A DNA stretch of 64,000 bases from Allomuricauda sp. M10. GTDB taxonomy: Bacteria > Bacteroidota > Bacteroidia > Flavobacteriales > Flavobacteriaceae. Every line of letters starts with the position of its first letter. The stretch's first letter is position 1. This document shows positions 43,250 through 52,480 of the stretch, in pieces. Where the stretch lies: the NCBI RefSeq assembly GCF_020782875.1, contig NZ_JAJGBN010000004.1, positions 1-64,000 of the forward strand, in the 5' to 3' direction. The position numbers were made by a program, and so were the translations under genes. A model generated the notes under the pieces. The model saw nothing but the letters and a program-made list of their open reading frames with translations, did not search any database and was not told where the DNA came from.

Positions 43250-43849
43250 ATGAACAGAAACGGAAAATTACTCAGAGATGCCCTTACTTGTTATTCTTCA
43301 TTGGAAAATGAGGTATGGGAAGAGTTTGAACATTTTTTCATGGAAAAAAGCATCAATAAGAACGAGATGATCTGGAGCAATGGGGAAGTGTGCAAACATT
43401 TGGTCTTTATCGTCAATGGGGCGGTTCGTAGCTTCTCCGTATCACATGGTAACGAGTTGACGAACAATTTTTATTTCGATTCCGATCTCTTTTATGACGA
43501 CTATAGCTTTATCTCCCAAAAGCCTTGTTTCAACAATTATCAAGCTCTTGAGGATACGGAATTGATTTTGATTCCTAGAAGTGCTCTCTACTTGATGTTC
43601 AACAAATATAAGTCCTTTGAAAGATTGGGACGCATTGTGGTGGAATGCCGCTATATTGAGCTTTATGAGTCCATGACAAGGATGAGCAATCAATCCGCAG
43701 GGGAAAACTATCGGTACCTCATGGAGCACGCCAAGAAGGTCATTCAACGCGTGCCCTTAAAAATGGTGGCTTCTTACCTCAATATAACCCCGGAACATTT
43801 GAGCCGGATTCGAAAATCTTACGCAAGCCCGAGGGCTAAAATAGCCTAG
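43250..43849 (+). CDS. Crp/Fnr-family transcriptional regulator
   Basis: A 199-residue protein with an N-terminal cyclic-nucleotide-type beta barrel (about 25-115: IWSNGEVCKHLVFIVNGAVRSFSVSHGNEL) and a C-terminal helix-turn-helix, VPLKMVASYLNITPEHLSRIRK (about 167-188). It lacks the Cys set of Fnr and the full cAMP pocket of Crp, so the signal is unknown, as in most Bacteroidota members. The membrane protein at 43934 lies 84 bp downstream and may be its target. Confidence 0.88.
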   Translation: MNRNGKLLRDALTCYSSLENEVWEEFEHFFMEKSINKNEMIWSNGEVCKHLVFIVNGAVRSFSVSHGNELTNNFYFDSDLFYDDYSFISQKPCFNNYQALEDTELILIPRSALYLMFNKYKSFERLGRIVVECRYIELYESMTRMSNQSAGENYRYLMEHAKKVIQRVPLKMVASYLNITPEHLSRIRKSYASPRAKIA

Positions 43850-43933
43850 TTTTTTTTTCAAAATAGTTGATTTCACATCAAGTGCTTTTAAAAGGTCTTT
43901 GATGAGCTTTGCCTAAACATAAAGACATTTTAC

Positions 43934-44353
43934 ATGAAAAGACAGACTTTTTTGACCATAGCCTCAATGAATGCCCTCATGGTCGGGGTAACGGCCACTT
44001 TTTTCCCATCCCTATTGTTGATAAGCAAAGGAGTATTTCCTGGCGACGAGGTAAAGGTCTGGATGACCGAAGTGGGCATTTTGCTCATTGTGTTGGGAGT
44101 CATTAATTTCTTGATTCGAAAACACCCGTCCTCCCCTACTTTATTTGTGTTATTCTTGGGCAATGTCCTAATTCAATTGGGACTGTTGGCGGTTGAGGTC
44201 TTGGCGTTTGCAAAAGGCACCATTACAGAGATTTCCGGGATTATCCCCAATAGTACTGTTCATGTGGCGTTGTCCATGGGATTTACGTATTATATTTTTA
44301 AAATGGTCCCCAACAAGAATCCACAGGGTGTAAGTTTAAAGGTCGATCACTGA
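43934..44353 (+). CDS. four-helix membrane protein
   Basis: The 139-residue protein has four predicted transmembrane helices (about 7-30, 43-62, 66-90 and 108-125). It resembles small integral membrane proteins often placed next to Crp-family regulators in flavobacteria. No motif or named family can be supported. Start ATG 43934. The next gene starts 62 bp downstream. Confidence 0.6.
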   Translation: MKRQTFLTIASMNALMVGVTATFFPSLLLISKGVFPGDEVKVWMTEVGILLIVLGVINFLIRKHPSSPTLFVLFLGNVLIQLGLLAVEVLAFAKGTITEISGIIPNSTVHVALSMGFTYYIFKMVPNKNPQGVSLKVDH

Positions 44354-44415
44354 CCCAGTCCATGGAAACTTTGCTCGACCTGCGAAGGAGAGCCAAAAGT
44401 ATTAATATTGATTTG

Positions 44416-45816
44416 ATGAAAAAAAGATTAGCGGTTCTCGCTTTCCTTTTCATTTTGATGAATGGGAAAGCACAGTTTTCAATTTGTGAAGACTATAGCA
44501 AAACACATGAATTTCAAAATTCGCTTTGCGCTACACTCAATGTGCCGTTGGCATATGGAACGGATATGGATGAAACCATTGAACTATTCGTTCGAAAATT
44601 CCCTGCAAAACAGGAAAAAAAAGGTTCTATTTGGTTGGTGGCTGGCGGTCCTGGGGAATCGGGTGCCAGCCTTTACCCCCTTATTGGTCAGTTCGCGGAA
44701 CTGTTCCCCCATCTCGATATTTTTGTTCCGGACCATAGGGGAACAGGACTCTCCGGTAAAATTTGTCCAGTTGAAGAAGGTGTAGATTCCCCAGATGGTA
44801 TTGCCTTGTCCAATGCGGAATGGGGACCCTGTTTCGGGTACACGTTCAGCCATGCAGAATATGTGAAATCGTTTTCTATTTCCAATGCAGCCAGAGATCT
44901 GGACTATTTGATCAACCAACTCAGTGGTTCGGGATCGCGGTATGTTTATGGTGTTTCTTACGGGACACAACTGGTGTTAAGGATGTTGCAGATACATTCC
45001 AGTACTTTGGATGGTGTTATCTTGGATTCCCTGGTACCCCTTCAGGATGATCAGGAGCTCGACCTAAGCCAACGCTCATCAGTGGTAAACGACATAGGAG
45101 TGCAGGTTTTGAGCCGACTGGAATCAAATAAAAACACAATAGACCCTCCCTTATTGGACCAACTGAAGTTGGTTTTGGAAAAATCCAAGTCAGACGATAT
45201 ATTTTTGAAAAACCTTCCCAATCAAGAACTTTCACAGCTTTTTGGAATGATGTTGGATATCCCCATGATCAGAAAAGAAATCCCCCATATTATTCGATCG
45301 TTATCGAAAAATGATTTTGGACCATTGCAAAAAGGCATTGAAGATATGACACAATTTTATTCTGATTATGGCAGTAAGTATGTGACTTCGGCCTATTCCA
45401 TTCCTCTGGCCCAAATAATAACGGCTTCTGAGAACAACCTAAGGACACAAATGAAAAAAGAAGAAGTTATTGAGGAATCCAAAACTTTGCTGTTTACCAG
45501 TCCTTTGCCCAAATTGATTGCGGAAAATGCAATGCCCACTTATTCACGTGACATTTATTTTGCCGGTGTGCCCGATAAAATGCCACCAACCTTGGTTATA
45601 CATGGAACTTTAGACCCCAAAACGCATTTAAATGGTGCTATTCAACATGTAGAAAAACTTTCCACAACCAATAAGATAAATTTTGTAGAGGTGCAGGATG
45701 CTCCCCACTTTATTGCCCTATTTGCGCCGGACGCTTTTGCTGAGGTAGTTAACCTATTTATAAATGGAGAACCTTTGCCAAAAAGGTTGCACGATAAAAA
45801 CGTTTCACTGAATTGA
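44416..45816 (+). CDS. secreted alpha/beta hydrolase, S33/TAP-type peptidase
   Basis: The 466-residue protein starts at ATG 44416 with a signal peptide (LAFLFILMNGKAQ). The oxyanion region is LVAGGPGESGASLYP, followed by DHRGTGLSG. The nucleophile is the Ser in YGVSYGTQLVLRML, and the C-terminal TAP-like section has LVIHGTLDPKTHLNGA (Asp) and DAPHFIALF (His). Layout matches tripeptidyl/prolyl aminopeptidase-like enzymes of family S33. It probably releases N-terminal residues in the periplasm. Confidence 0.85.
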   Translation: MKKRLAVLAFLFILMNGKAQFSICEDYSKTHEFQNSLCATLNVPLAYGTDMDETIELFVRKFPAKQEKKGSIWLVAGGPGESGASLYPLIGQFAELFPHLDIFVPDHRGTGLSGKICPVEEGVDSPDGIALSNAEWGPCFGYTFSHAEYVKSFSISNAARDLDYLINQLSGSGSRYVYGVSYGTQLVLRMLQIHSSTLDGVILDSLVPLQDDQELDLSQRSSVVNDIGVQVLSRLESNKNTIDPPLLDQLKLVLEKSKSDDIFLKNLPNQELSQLFGMMLDIPMIRKEIPHIIRSLSKNDFGPLQKGIEDMTQFYSDYGSKYVTSAYSIPLAQIITASENNLRTQMKKEEVIEESKTLLFTSPLPKLIAENAMPTYSRDIYFAGVPDKMPPTLVIHGTLDPKTHLNGAIQHVEKLSTTNKINFVEVQDAPHFIALFAPDAFAEVVNLFINGEPLPKRLHDKNVSLN

Positions 45817-45867
45817 GCTCCTAATTTTCTTTCTAACCCTGTATTTTTATAACATAAAAATATCGTC

Positions 45868-46491
45868 ATGGACAATGATTGGTTAAAAATGTGGGATACC
45901 CGTTTTGGAAGGGAAGAATATGCCTATGGAACGGAACCCAATGCTTACTTAAAGGAAAAACTGGCAGAACTGGCGTCTGGGAGTATCTTATTTCCAGCAG
46001 AAGGTGAAGGAAGAAATGCGGTTTTTGCGGCCAAGCATGGATGGAAGGTCTCCGCATTTGATATCAGTATCGAGGGCCAAAAGAAAGCGCTTAGACTTGC
46101 AGGAAAGAACCAAGTTTCCATTGATTATCAAGTAGGGGGACTTCAAACATTGGGATACAAAGAAGAACAATTCAACGCTATTGCCCTCATCTATGCCCAT
46201 TTCCCTCCAGACATTCGTTCGGATTACCATAAAATACTTTGTACTTATTTGAAAAAAGGTGGTGCCGTCATTTTTGAAGCTTTTAGTAAGGCTCATTTGG
46301 AGTATCGTAAAAAAAATGAAAAAGTGGGTGGGCCAAGGGACTTGGATTCTTTGTTTTCTATTGAAGAAATACTTTCTGACTTTGAAGGTTTTGAAATTTT
46401 GGAACTAAAAGAAACCGAAATGGAACTTAGGGAAGGATATGGCCATGTTGGTTTAGGATCCGTGATTCGTTTTTATGGGAAAAAGAAATAA
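45868..46491 (+). CDS. class I SAM-dependent methyltransferase
   Basis: The 207-residue protein opens [20 protein letters not shown], the usual start of TehB/thiopurine-type small methyltransferases. Motif I reads [19 protein letters not shown], with motif [16 protein letters not shown] and the post-motif [10 protein letters not shown]. Substrate unknown; candidates are toxic metalloids or small thiols. Cytoplasmic, single gene, start ATG 45868. Confidence 0.88.
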   Translation: MDNDWLKMWDTRFGREEYAYGTEPNAYLKEKLAELASGSILFPAEGEGRNAVFAAKHGWKVSAFDISIEGQKKALRLAGKNQVSIDYQVGGLQTLGYKEEQFNAIALIYAHFPPDIRSDYHKILCTYLKKGGAVIFEAFSKAHLEYRKKNEKVGGPRDLDSLFSIEEILSDFEGFEILELKETEMELREGYGHVGLGSVIRFYGKKK

Positions 46492-46545
46492 GATGTAACA
46501 AATTTGAACCTGAATCTTCTAATCGTTAGCTGACGCCAAACACCT

Positions 46546-46968
46546 ATGCAAGAATCCAACCAATATCAAGATTTCAAGATCAATGTGAAGATAAAACTGG
46601 CCCTGCTCTGGTCAGCGGTCATGTTCTGTTATATCTATGGGGACTATTTTCAGCTTTATGTTCCTGGAAAAGTGGATGGGTTGATCAGCGGGCAAAATAT
46701 GCTTGACAATCCTTTTAAGCTTTTAATGGCCTCCCTCCTTTTGGCCATTCCGGCGTTGATGGTTTGCTTATCGGTTATTTTAAAACCTGTCATCAATCGA
46801 TTTTTAAATCTCTTGTGGGGAACCTTTTACACAGCACTTATGTTGCTAATTGCAGTTACATCCTATTCCAAATGGCATATGTTTTATGTTTTTCTGGCCA
46901 TTTTGGAAAGCATTCTGACCGCTGTAATTGTTATAAACGCATATAAATGGCCAAAGAACAAGGAATGA
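46546..46968 (+). CDS. DUF6326-like membrane protein
   Basis: A 140-residue protein with four membrane helices (about 16-35, 56-78, 87-106 and 110-130). The first part, INVKIKLALLWSAVMFCYIYGDYFQLYVPGKVDGL, resembles the DUF6326 family of Bacteroidota. Its stop overlaps the ATG of the following DUF4386 gene (ATGA), so the two are coupled. No catalytic residues. Confidence 0.7.
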   Translation: MQESNQYQDFKINVKIKLALLWSAVMFCYIYGDYFQLYVPGKVDGLISGQNMLDNPFKLLMASLLLAIPALMVCLSVILKPVINRFLNLLWGTFYTALMLLIAVTSYSKWHMFYVFLAILESILTAVIVINAYKWPKNKE

Positions 46969-47672
46969 AAGAAGAAGTTCGTATTGCGCGCATTGCAGGT
47001 CTTATTTATTTGATCGTAGTGGTGACAGGCATATTCAATTTGGGTATACTGCCTTCCAATTTTTTGGTAAAACAAGATGCTATTGCCACCTTTCAAAATA
47101 TTACGGAGAACTTGATGCTCTTCAAGTATTGGATACTCACCGGAATAGCCTGCTATATTGCCTTTTTGTTCTTGCCCTTAGTGCTCTATCGATTGCTGAA
47201 TTCCGTAAATAAAAACTATGCTCTGGCCATGGTTACCTTGGTGGTGGTAAGCGTTCCCATTTCCTTGACGAACATTATTGACCAATTTACTATCCTAACG
47301 CTCGTTGAAAAAGCTGAAGCACCAAATGGAATGGATTTGGCTCAAGTTCAGGAGCAAGTCATGTTTCTCTTTTATTCGTACAATAATGGCCTAAGGGTAG
47401 TATCCATTTTCTGGGGATTGTGGTTGTTCCCATTTGGATATTTGGTATATAGATCAAGTTTTCTTCCTAAAATATTGGGAGTTCTGCTCATGTTCGGTTG
47501 CTTTGGCTATCTTATTAATTTTTTGGGCAATTTTCTTTTTGAAGGATATAGCGGCAGCCTTTTATCTGAATTTATTACAAGACCAGGTAGTATTGGTGAA
47601 ATAGGAATTTGCTTGTGGTTGTTGGTCGTGGGTGTTCGCACAAGACAAGAAAAACAAAAGACCCCTGATTAG
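46965..47672 (+). CDS. DUF4386-family membrane protein
   Basis: The 235-residue protein, starting at ATG 46965 by the ATGA overlap (an in-frame ATG lies at 46947), has six membrane helices. It shows the DUF4386 opening RIARIAGLIYLIVVVTGIFNLGILP and the closing FLPKILGVLLMFGCFGYLINFLG. The function of this family is unknown; with the DUF6326-like partner it forms a two-gene membrane operon. Confidence 0.8.
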   Translation: MKEEVRIARIAGLIYLIVVVTGIFNLGILPSNFLVKQDAIATFQNITENLMLFKYWILTGIACYIAFLFLPLVLYRLLNSVNKNYALAMVTLVVVSVPISLTNIIDQFTILTLVEKAEAPNGMDLAQVQEQVMFLFYSYNNGLRVVSIFWGLWLFPFGYLVYRSSFLPKILGVLLMFGCFGYLINFLGNFLFEGYSGSLLSEFITRPGSIGEIGICLWLLVVGVRTRQEKQKTPD

Positions 47673-47833
47673 CCTTGGTTTCTCGATAAATCCAATAGCC
47701 GATCATATTCTCTTCATAGGTTTCCTAAATCAGGGATTTACTTTTTGCGTCAACAATTATTGGATTTGCATCAAAGTACCCCAATCGGCCGCTTTATTTT
47801 CGTCACAGATTTAAACCCTAAATTTTTAAAGTG

Positions 47834-48400
47834 ATGAAAAGAAGCATTTTAGTTATAGCAGTTCTATTTATTGGGGCGGCCAGTTTCGCCCAGAATTCCA
47901 ACAATGTCCAATTAGGTGTTCGGGGCGGTGCCAATTTTGCCACAGTGGCCGGAGATGACTACGATAGTCCAGATTCCAGGACTTCCATGTATTTGGGTTT
48001 GTTGGCCGAAGCACCCCTGTCCGATCATGTGTCGTTGCAGCCCGAAGTGTATTATTCTGCACAGGGATTTGATTTTGGCGATTCACAGTTCAAGGTAGAT
48101 TATATTCAAGTGCCCTTGTTGTTGAAGTTTTACATTGCCGATGGACTGAACCTTCAGGCCGGACCGCAATTTGGGTTCAAGGTGAACGAGGAGTTCGATT
48201 TTGATCCCAATGACGATTCGGGAACTTTCGATACCGATTCTGTAAACGACTTCGATTTTCAAGGGGCCGCCGGAGTTGAGTACAAGTTCCCATCCGGATT
48301 TTTCATTCAGGGTAGATACACTTACGGATTCTCGGAAATGGTCGAAGATGTGGATGTACACAATTCCGTATTCTCCGCAGGTCTCGGATTTATGTTCTAA
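47834..48400 (+). CDS. outer-membrane beta-barrel protein
   Basis: The 188-residue protein has a signal peptide (IGAASFAQ) and an eight-strand barrel pattern (porin/OmpW-like): QLGVRGGANFATVAGDD, TSMYLGLLAEAPLSDHVSLQPEVYYSAQGFDF, YIQVPLLLKFYIADGLNLQAGPQFGFKV, and a final aromatic residue (SVFSAGLGFMF) needed for outer-membrane insertion. The acidic loop DFDPNDDSGTFDTDSVNDFDF probably faces outward. Followed by a terminator. Confidence 0.88.
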   Translation: MKRSILVIAVLFIGAASFAQNSNNVQLGVRGGANFATVAGDDYDSPDSRTSMYLGLLAEAPLSDHVSLQPEVYYSAQGFDFGDSQFKVDYIQVPLLLKFYIADGLNLQAGPQFGFKVNEEFDFDPNDDSGTFDTDSVNDFDFQGAAGVEYKFPSGFFIQGRYTYGFSEMVEDVDVHNSVFSAGLGFMF

Positions 48401-48427
48401 AGAACAATCTAAGCAAAAGGTTAAGGG

Positions 48428-48450
48428 CTCCATCATTAAAATTGATGGAG
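48428..48450 (+). terminator. terminator after the outer-membrane barrel gene
   Basis: Arms CTCCATCA and TGATGGAG with a 7-nt loop, followed by six T. It ends the barrel transcript 28 bp after the stop. Confidence 0.85.
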
Positions 48451-48666
48451 TTTTTTGTTTTTGTAAAATTAGGATGAGGTTTTTTTAATCACTTTAGGTA
48501 TTGTGATAATATAGTCCTAAGTTCATGTTCTTGTTTGCGGTCATTTATCAATATAGGCCGTAAACGGTTGATTTTACTGGTGATGACATAAAGGTGACAT
48601 CTAAATGTCGTGGTCTTGACAAGGAAGTCGCGATACATTTGTCCTAGAATCAAAACAAAAAAAATC

Positions 48667-50424
48667 ATGAACAACACATCAATAGGAGAGCGACTTAAAT
48701 ATCAGAGGAAAATCAAAGGATATTCCCAAGAAGAACTTTCCGGAAGGACCAATGTCACCGTACGCACCATTCAACGAATCGAGAACGAAGAAGTCTCCCC
48801 TCACCTAAACACTGTCAAACTTTTGGCGGCCGCATTGGAGGTAGAGGTAAGTGATTTACTTCCTCTAGATGATCCAAGGGAAGAAACCATCAAGAAAAAA
48901 TGGCTATTGTTGATTCATGCCACTCCCCTTTTGGGCATTTTTATTCCCCTACTCAATGTATTAGCACCCCTTTTTCTCTGGATTCATAAAAAAGATGACA
49001 ACCCCATTTACAATGAACACGGTATTAAGGTGATCAACTTTCAGATCACGGCTTTGCTATTGGCGGTATTGTCTTTTGTTAGTTTAATGACTATAGAAGG
49101 ATTCGGGTTCATATTCTTCATATCCATTGTGCCCATTTGTGTAGGTATTGTCATTTTCAATATTATTTATGTGTTGAAGAAAGACAAGTGTTATTATCCG
49201 TTGTCCATTCCCTTTCTGAGTGTGAAGAAAAAAAGGGCTACTAAAGCGTTGGGCCTCATCATTGGCATTTCAATATTAGCTAGTTGTACTGGACCAAAAT
49301 TGGAAACCATCGAAAGGTTGGATGGTACGGTAATTACGAAGGATTCCCTCAGCCATAAAATAGATCAATTGATGGCGGATGCCAAGATCACGGGAATGGC
49401 TATTTCTATTTTTAACGACAATGAACCTGTTTATGATCAAACCTTCGGATACAAGGATTTTCCAAAAAAATACCCGTTGACGGATTCCACCAATATTTAT
49501 GGGGCATCTTTCAGCAAGGCTGTTTTTGGGGTTTTGGTGATGAAATTGGTTGAAGATGGTGTTATTGATTTGGATACGCCTTTGGAATCCTACCTCCCCA
49601 AAAAAATATACGAATATGAGCCTCAAACCCGTTGGCATGACGATTATTCCAGTTTGAAGGAAGACTCCCTTTACCACAAGATTACGGCCCGTATGTGCTT
49701 GGACCATACCACAGGATTCAAAAACTACAGATGGTTTGAACCCGATCAGAAACTTAGGGTTCATGGCATACCGGGAACAACATTTGTGTATAGCGGTGAA
49801 GGCCTTGTTTACTTGCAGGTGGTCTTGGAAAAATTGACCGATAAAAGATTGGAACAATTGGCAAAGGAAATTATTTTTGAGCCATTGGGCATGAAAAATT
49901 CTGCATACGAGTGGAAAACCAAATTTGATAAGGATTACGCCTTGGGCCATAATGAAAAGGGCGAATCCCTTAAAAAGGACAAGGATAATGAGCCACGGGG
50001 AGCCGGCACTTTGGAAACCACAGCCGAGGATTACACCAAATTCTTGACCGCAGTACTGCATAAAAAAATCATCAGTGCGGCATCCTATAATGAAATCTTC
50101 ACCTCCCACATCAGGATTCGAACCAAAAATCAATTTGAGGAAGGTGACCATGTTATTACCGATAAATATGATGCCATAAACTTAGGATATGGCTTGGGTT
50201 GGGGGTATTTTGAAACACCTTATGGCAAGGCAGTTTTCAAGGAAGGGCATGGTAGCGGATTTGTGCATCACTCCGTATTGTTTCCAGAAGTGGGAAAAGG
50301 CATCATGATCATGACCAATTCCGAAAATGGCAATGGCATTTTTAAAGAGCTTCTTGAGGTGGCTTTGGCCGATATTTATACTCCTTGGGAATGGGAGAAT
50401 TACATTCCGTATGACAAAAAATGA
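48667..50424 (+). CDS. fusion: XRE helix-turn-helix, DUF4870 membrane domain, periplasmic serine hydrolase
   Basis: One uninterrupted 585-residue frame starting at ATG 48667. Residues 6-61 are an XRE/Cro HTH (IGERLKYQRKIKGYSQEELS). Residues 78-170 are a DUF4870 membrane part (helices near 79-106, 126-143 and 147-170). After a basic cytoplasmic loop (KKKRATK), a fourth helix ends in ILASC (207), exactly like a lipoprotein signal. Residues 215-580 are a class C beta-lactamase-fold hydrolase with SFSK (S281-K284), YSG (375-377) and HGSGF. Charge rules place the HTH inside and the hydrolase outside. HTH-DUF4870 and the hydrolase are each common; the joined form is notable. It may be a sensor of cell-wall fragments or beta-lactams, or a gene fusion by stop loss. 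Confidence 0.85.
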   Translation: MNNTSIGERLKYQRKIKGYSQEELSGRTNVTVRTIQRIENEEVSPHLNTVKLLAAALEVEVSDLLPLDDPREETIKKKWLLLIHATPLLGIFIPLLNVLAPLFLWIHKKDDNPIYNEHGIKVINFQITALLLAVLSFVSLMTIEGFGFIFFISIVPICVGIVIFNIIYVLKKDKCYYPLSIPFLSVKKKRATKALGLIIGISILASCTGPKLETIERLDGTVITKDSLSHKIDQLMADAKITGMAISIFNDNEPVYDQTFGYKDFPKKYPLTDSTNIYGASFSKAVFGVLVMKLVEDGVIDLDTPLESYLPKKIYEYEPQTRWHDDYSSLKEDSLYHKITARMCLDHTTGFKNYRWFEPDQKLRVHGIPGTTFVYSGEGLVYLQVVLEKLTDKRLEQLAKEIIFEPLGMKNSAYEWKTKFDKDYALGHNEKGESLKKDKDNEPRGAGTLETTAEDYTKFLTAVLHKKIISAASYNEIFTSHIRIRTKNQFEEGDHVITDKYDAINLGYGLGWGYFETPYGKAVFKEGHGSGFVHHSVLFPEVGKGIMIMTNSENGNGIFKELLEVALADIYTPWEWENYIPYDKK

Positions 50425-50486
50425 CCCTTTTTGAAAACATAACCTTTATCTTTACAGGGATTTTTTAGAACAATTGAACAATACAC

Positions 50487-51374
50487 ATGGGAAAAAAGAA
50501 ATACACCGTTTCAGTAATCCAATTAAACTTGAACAATACCCCGGAAAACAATTTGAAAAAATGTGTGGATTGGGTCAAAAAAGCGGCTGCCAAAGGCGCG
50601 GAGGTCATCTCCTTGCCTGAATTGTACAGCAGTCACTATTTCTGTCAGAGTGAGGATACGGAGAATTTTTCATTGGCAGAGCCCTTGTACAGCACTTCTT
50701 TTCACGCCTTTAGCGCATTGGCCAAAAAATTGGGTGTGGTGATCATTGTTCCCTTTTTTGAAAAACGAATGGCAGGTGTGTACCACAACAGTGCCTACAT
50801 TATAGATTCGGATGGTTCCGAAGCGGGATTGTACCGAAAAATGCACATTCCGGACGACCCCCATTTTTATGAAAAATTCTATTTTACCCCGGGAGACCTT
50901 GGCTTCAAGACCATCCCGACCAAAAAAGGGAAAGTGGGCACTTTGATCTGTTGGGACCAATGGTATCCTGAAGCGGCCCGATTAACAGCCCTTCAAGGTG
51001 CAGAGGTGCTCTTCTACCCTACTGCTATTGGTTGGCATCCACAAGAAAAAGCGGAGTATGGCGAAAAACAGCATGGTGCGTGGATGAATGTGATGAAAGG
51101 ACATGCCGTTGCCAATGGTGTGTACGTGGCAGCAGCTAATCGTATCGGTTTGGAAAAATACTTGCCCGATACTGCTGGAATCGAATTTTGGGGTTCTTCC
51201 TTCATCTGTGGACCTCAAGGGGAAATTTTGGCCCAGGCTTCCCATGATAAAGAAGAAATATTGTTGGCCGAAGTGGATTTGGACCTTCAGGAAAATGTAC
51301 GTCAAAATTGGCCGTTCCTTCGGGATAGAAGAATTGATATGTACGGAGAAATAACCAAAAGGGCAATCGACTGA
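50487..51374 (+). CDS. aguB: N-carbamoylputrescine amidase AguB
   Basis: A 295-residue nitrilase-superfamily enzyme with the Glu-Lys-Cys triad: E in ISLPELYSSHYFCQ, K in YRKMHIPDDPHFYEKFYF, and C in GTLICWDQWYPEAARL. The FYEKFYFTPGD and the C-terminal DLDLQENVRQNWPFLRDRR are typical of AguB. It hydrolyses N-carbamoylputrescine to putrescine, CO2 and ammonia. aguA follows after 1 nt, giving the full route from agmatine to putrescine. Confidence 0.95.
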   Translation: MGKKKYTVSVIQLNLNNTPENNLKKCVDWVKKAAAKGAEVISLPELYSSHYFCQSEDTENFSLAEPLYSTSFHAFSALAKKLGVVIIVPFFEKRMAGVYHNSAYIIDSDGSEAGLYRKMHIPDDPHFYEKFYFTPGDLGFKTIPTKKGKVGTLICWDQWYPEAARLTALQGAEVLFYPTAIGWHPQEKAEYGEKQHGAWMNVMKGHAVANGVYVAAANRIGLEKYLPDTAGIEFWGSSFICGPQGEILAQASHDKEEILLAEVDLDLQENVRQNWPFLRDRRIDMYGEITKRAID

Positions 51375-51375
51375 T

Positions 51376-52416
51376 ATGGCTAAAGCTGCATGGCGATTTC
51401 CCGCAGAATGGGAAAAACAACAAGGTATTCTGCTCTGCTTCCCCCACAACGGAAACGACTGGCCCGGTAAATATGGGGCCATTCAATGGGCGTTTGTGGA
51501 GTTCATCAAAAAGGGGGCCACGTTTGAAGAAGTGTTTTTGGTGGTTGCCACCGAAGAACTAAAAAGCAAAGTTCTCGATCTATTAAAAACCGCGCATGTA
51601 AATGTGGACAAGGTTTCCTTCATCATTCATAAGACGAATAGAAGCTGGATGCGTGACTCCGGCCCCATCATCGTTAAAAATGGGAAAGAACGAAAAGCAC
51701 TCAATTTCAATTTTAATGGTTGGGCCAAATATTCCAATTACAAATTGGACCGACATGTTCCAGAGAAGGTATCTCAATTCCTAAACGTTCCTTTAGAACA
51801 AGTAAAATATAAGGGGAAACCTGTAGTACTGGAGGGTGGAGCCATTGATGTAAATGGTAAGGGTACCTTGATTACTTCGGAAGAATGTCTGTTGGATCAA
51901 AAAGTACAGGTGCGCAATCCTGGGTTTACCAAGGAAGATTATGAAGCCATTTTTAAGGAATACCTAGGTATTACGAATACCATTTGGTTGGGTGATGGCA
52001 TCAAAGGAGATGATACCCACGGTCATATTGATGATTTGGCACGATTTGTCAATGAAAATACCATTGTAACCGTGGTGGAATCGGATAAAAAAGACTCAAA
52101 CTATTCTGCGTTACAGGATAATTTAAAACGGTTGCAACATGCCGTTTTGGAAGATGGTAACAAGCCTAAAATTGTTACCCTTCCCATGCCCAAACCCATT
52201 CATTTTGATGGTGTCGTAATTCCGGCCAGTTATGCCAACTTCCTTATTTTGAACAAAGCTGTTCTGGTTCCGACTTTTAACGATTCCAGGGATAGGGAGG
52301 CCTTAAACATTTTGGCGGAGGTGTTCCCGGATAGAGAGGTTATCGGGATCAGTGCCATTGATCTTATTTGGGGATTTGGCACACTACATTGCTTGAGCCA
52401 GCAGATACCTCAATAA
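51376..52416 (+). CDS. aguA: agmatine deiminase AguA
   Basis: A 346-residue guanidino-modifying (PAD-type) enzyme. Motifs: FPAEWEKQQGILLCFPHNGNDWPG, SWMRDSGPIIV (Asp/Arg), GDDTHGHIDDLARFV (His and Asp), and the C-terminal catalytic Cys in GTLHCLSQQIPQ. It converts agmatine to N-carbamoylputrescine. It follows aguB directly (1-nt gap); arginine decarboxylase is not in the window. Confidence 0.96.
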   Translation: MAKAAWRFPAEWEKQQGILLCFPHNGNDWPGKYGAIQWAFVEFIKKGATFEEVFLVVATEELKSKVLDLLKTAHVNVDKVSFIIHKTNRSWMRDSGPIIVKNGKERKALNFNFNGWAKYSNYKLDRHVPEKVSQFLNVPLEQVKYKGKPVVLEGGAIDVNGKGTLITSEECLLDQKVQVRNPGFTKEDYEAIFKEYLGITNTIWLGDGIKGDDTHGHIDDLARFVNENTIVTVVESDKKDSNYSALQDNLKRLQHAVLEDGNKPKIVTLPMPKPIHFDGVVIPASYANFLILNKAVLVPTFNDSRDREALNILAEVFPDREVIGISAIDLIWGFGTLHCLSQQIPQ

Positions 52417-52480
52417 ATAATTTCTACTGTAACAAGTTGTAGTTTTTTTTATCTTTTGTAAGTGACATTAAAAATTGATA

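Noticed and set aside
49276..50151. 291-residue minus-strand open frame inside the fusion protein
   Set aside because: Antisense to the serine-hydrolase domain with clear SFSK and HGSG motifs; no own domain or signal.
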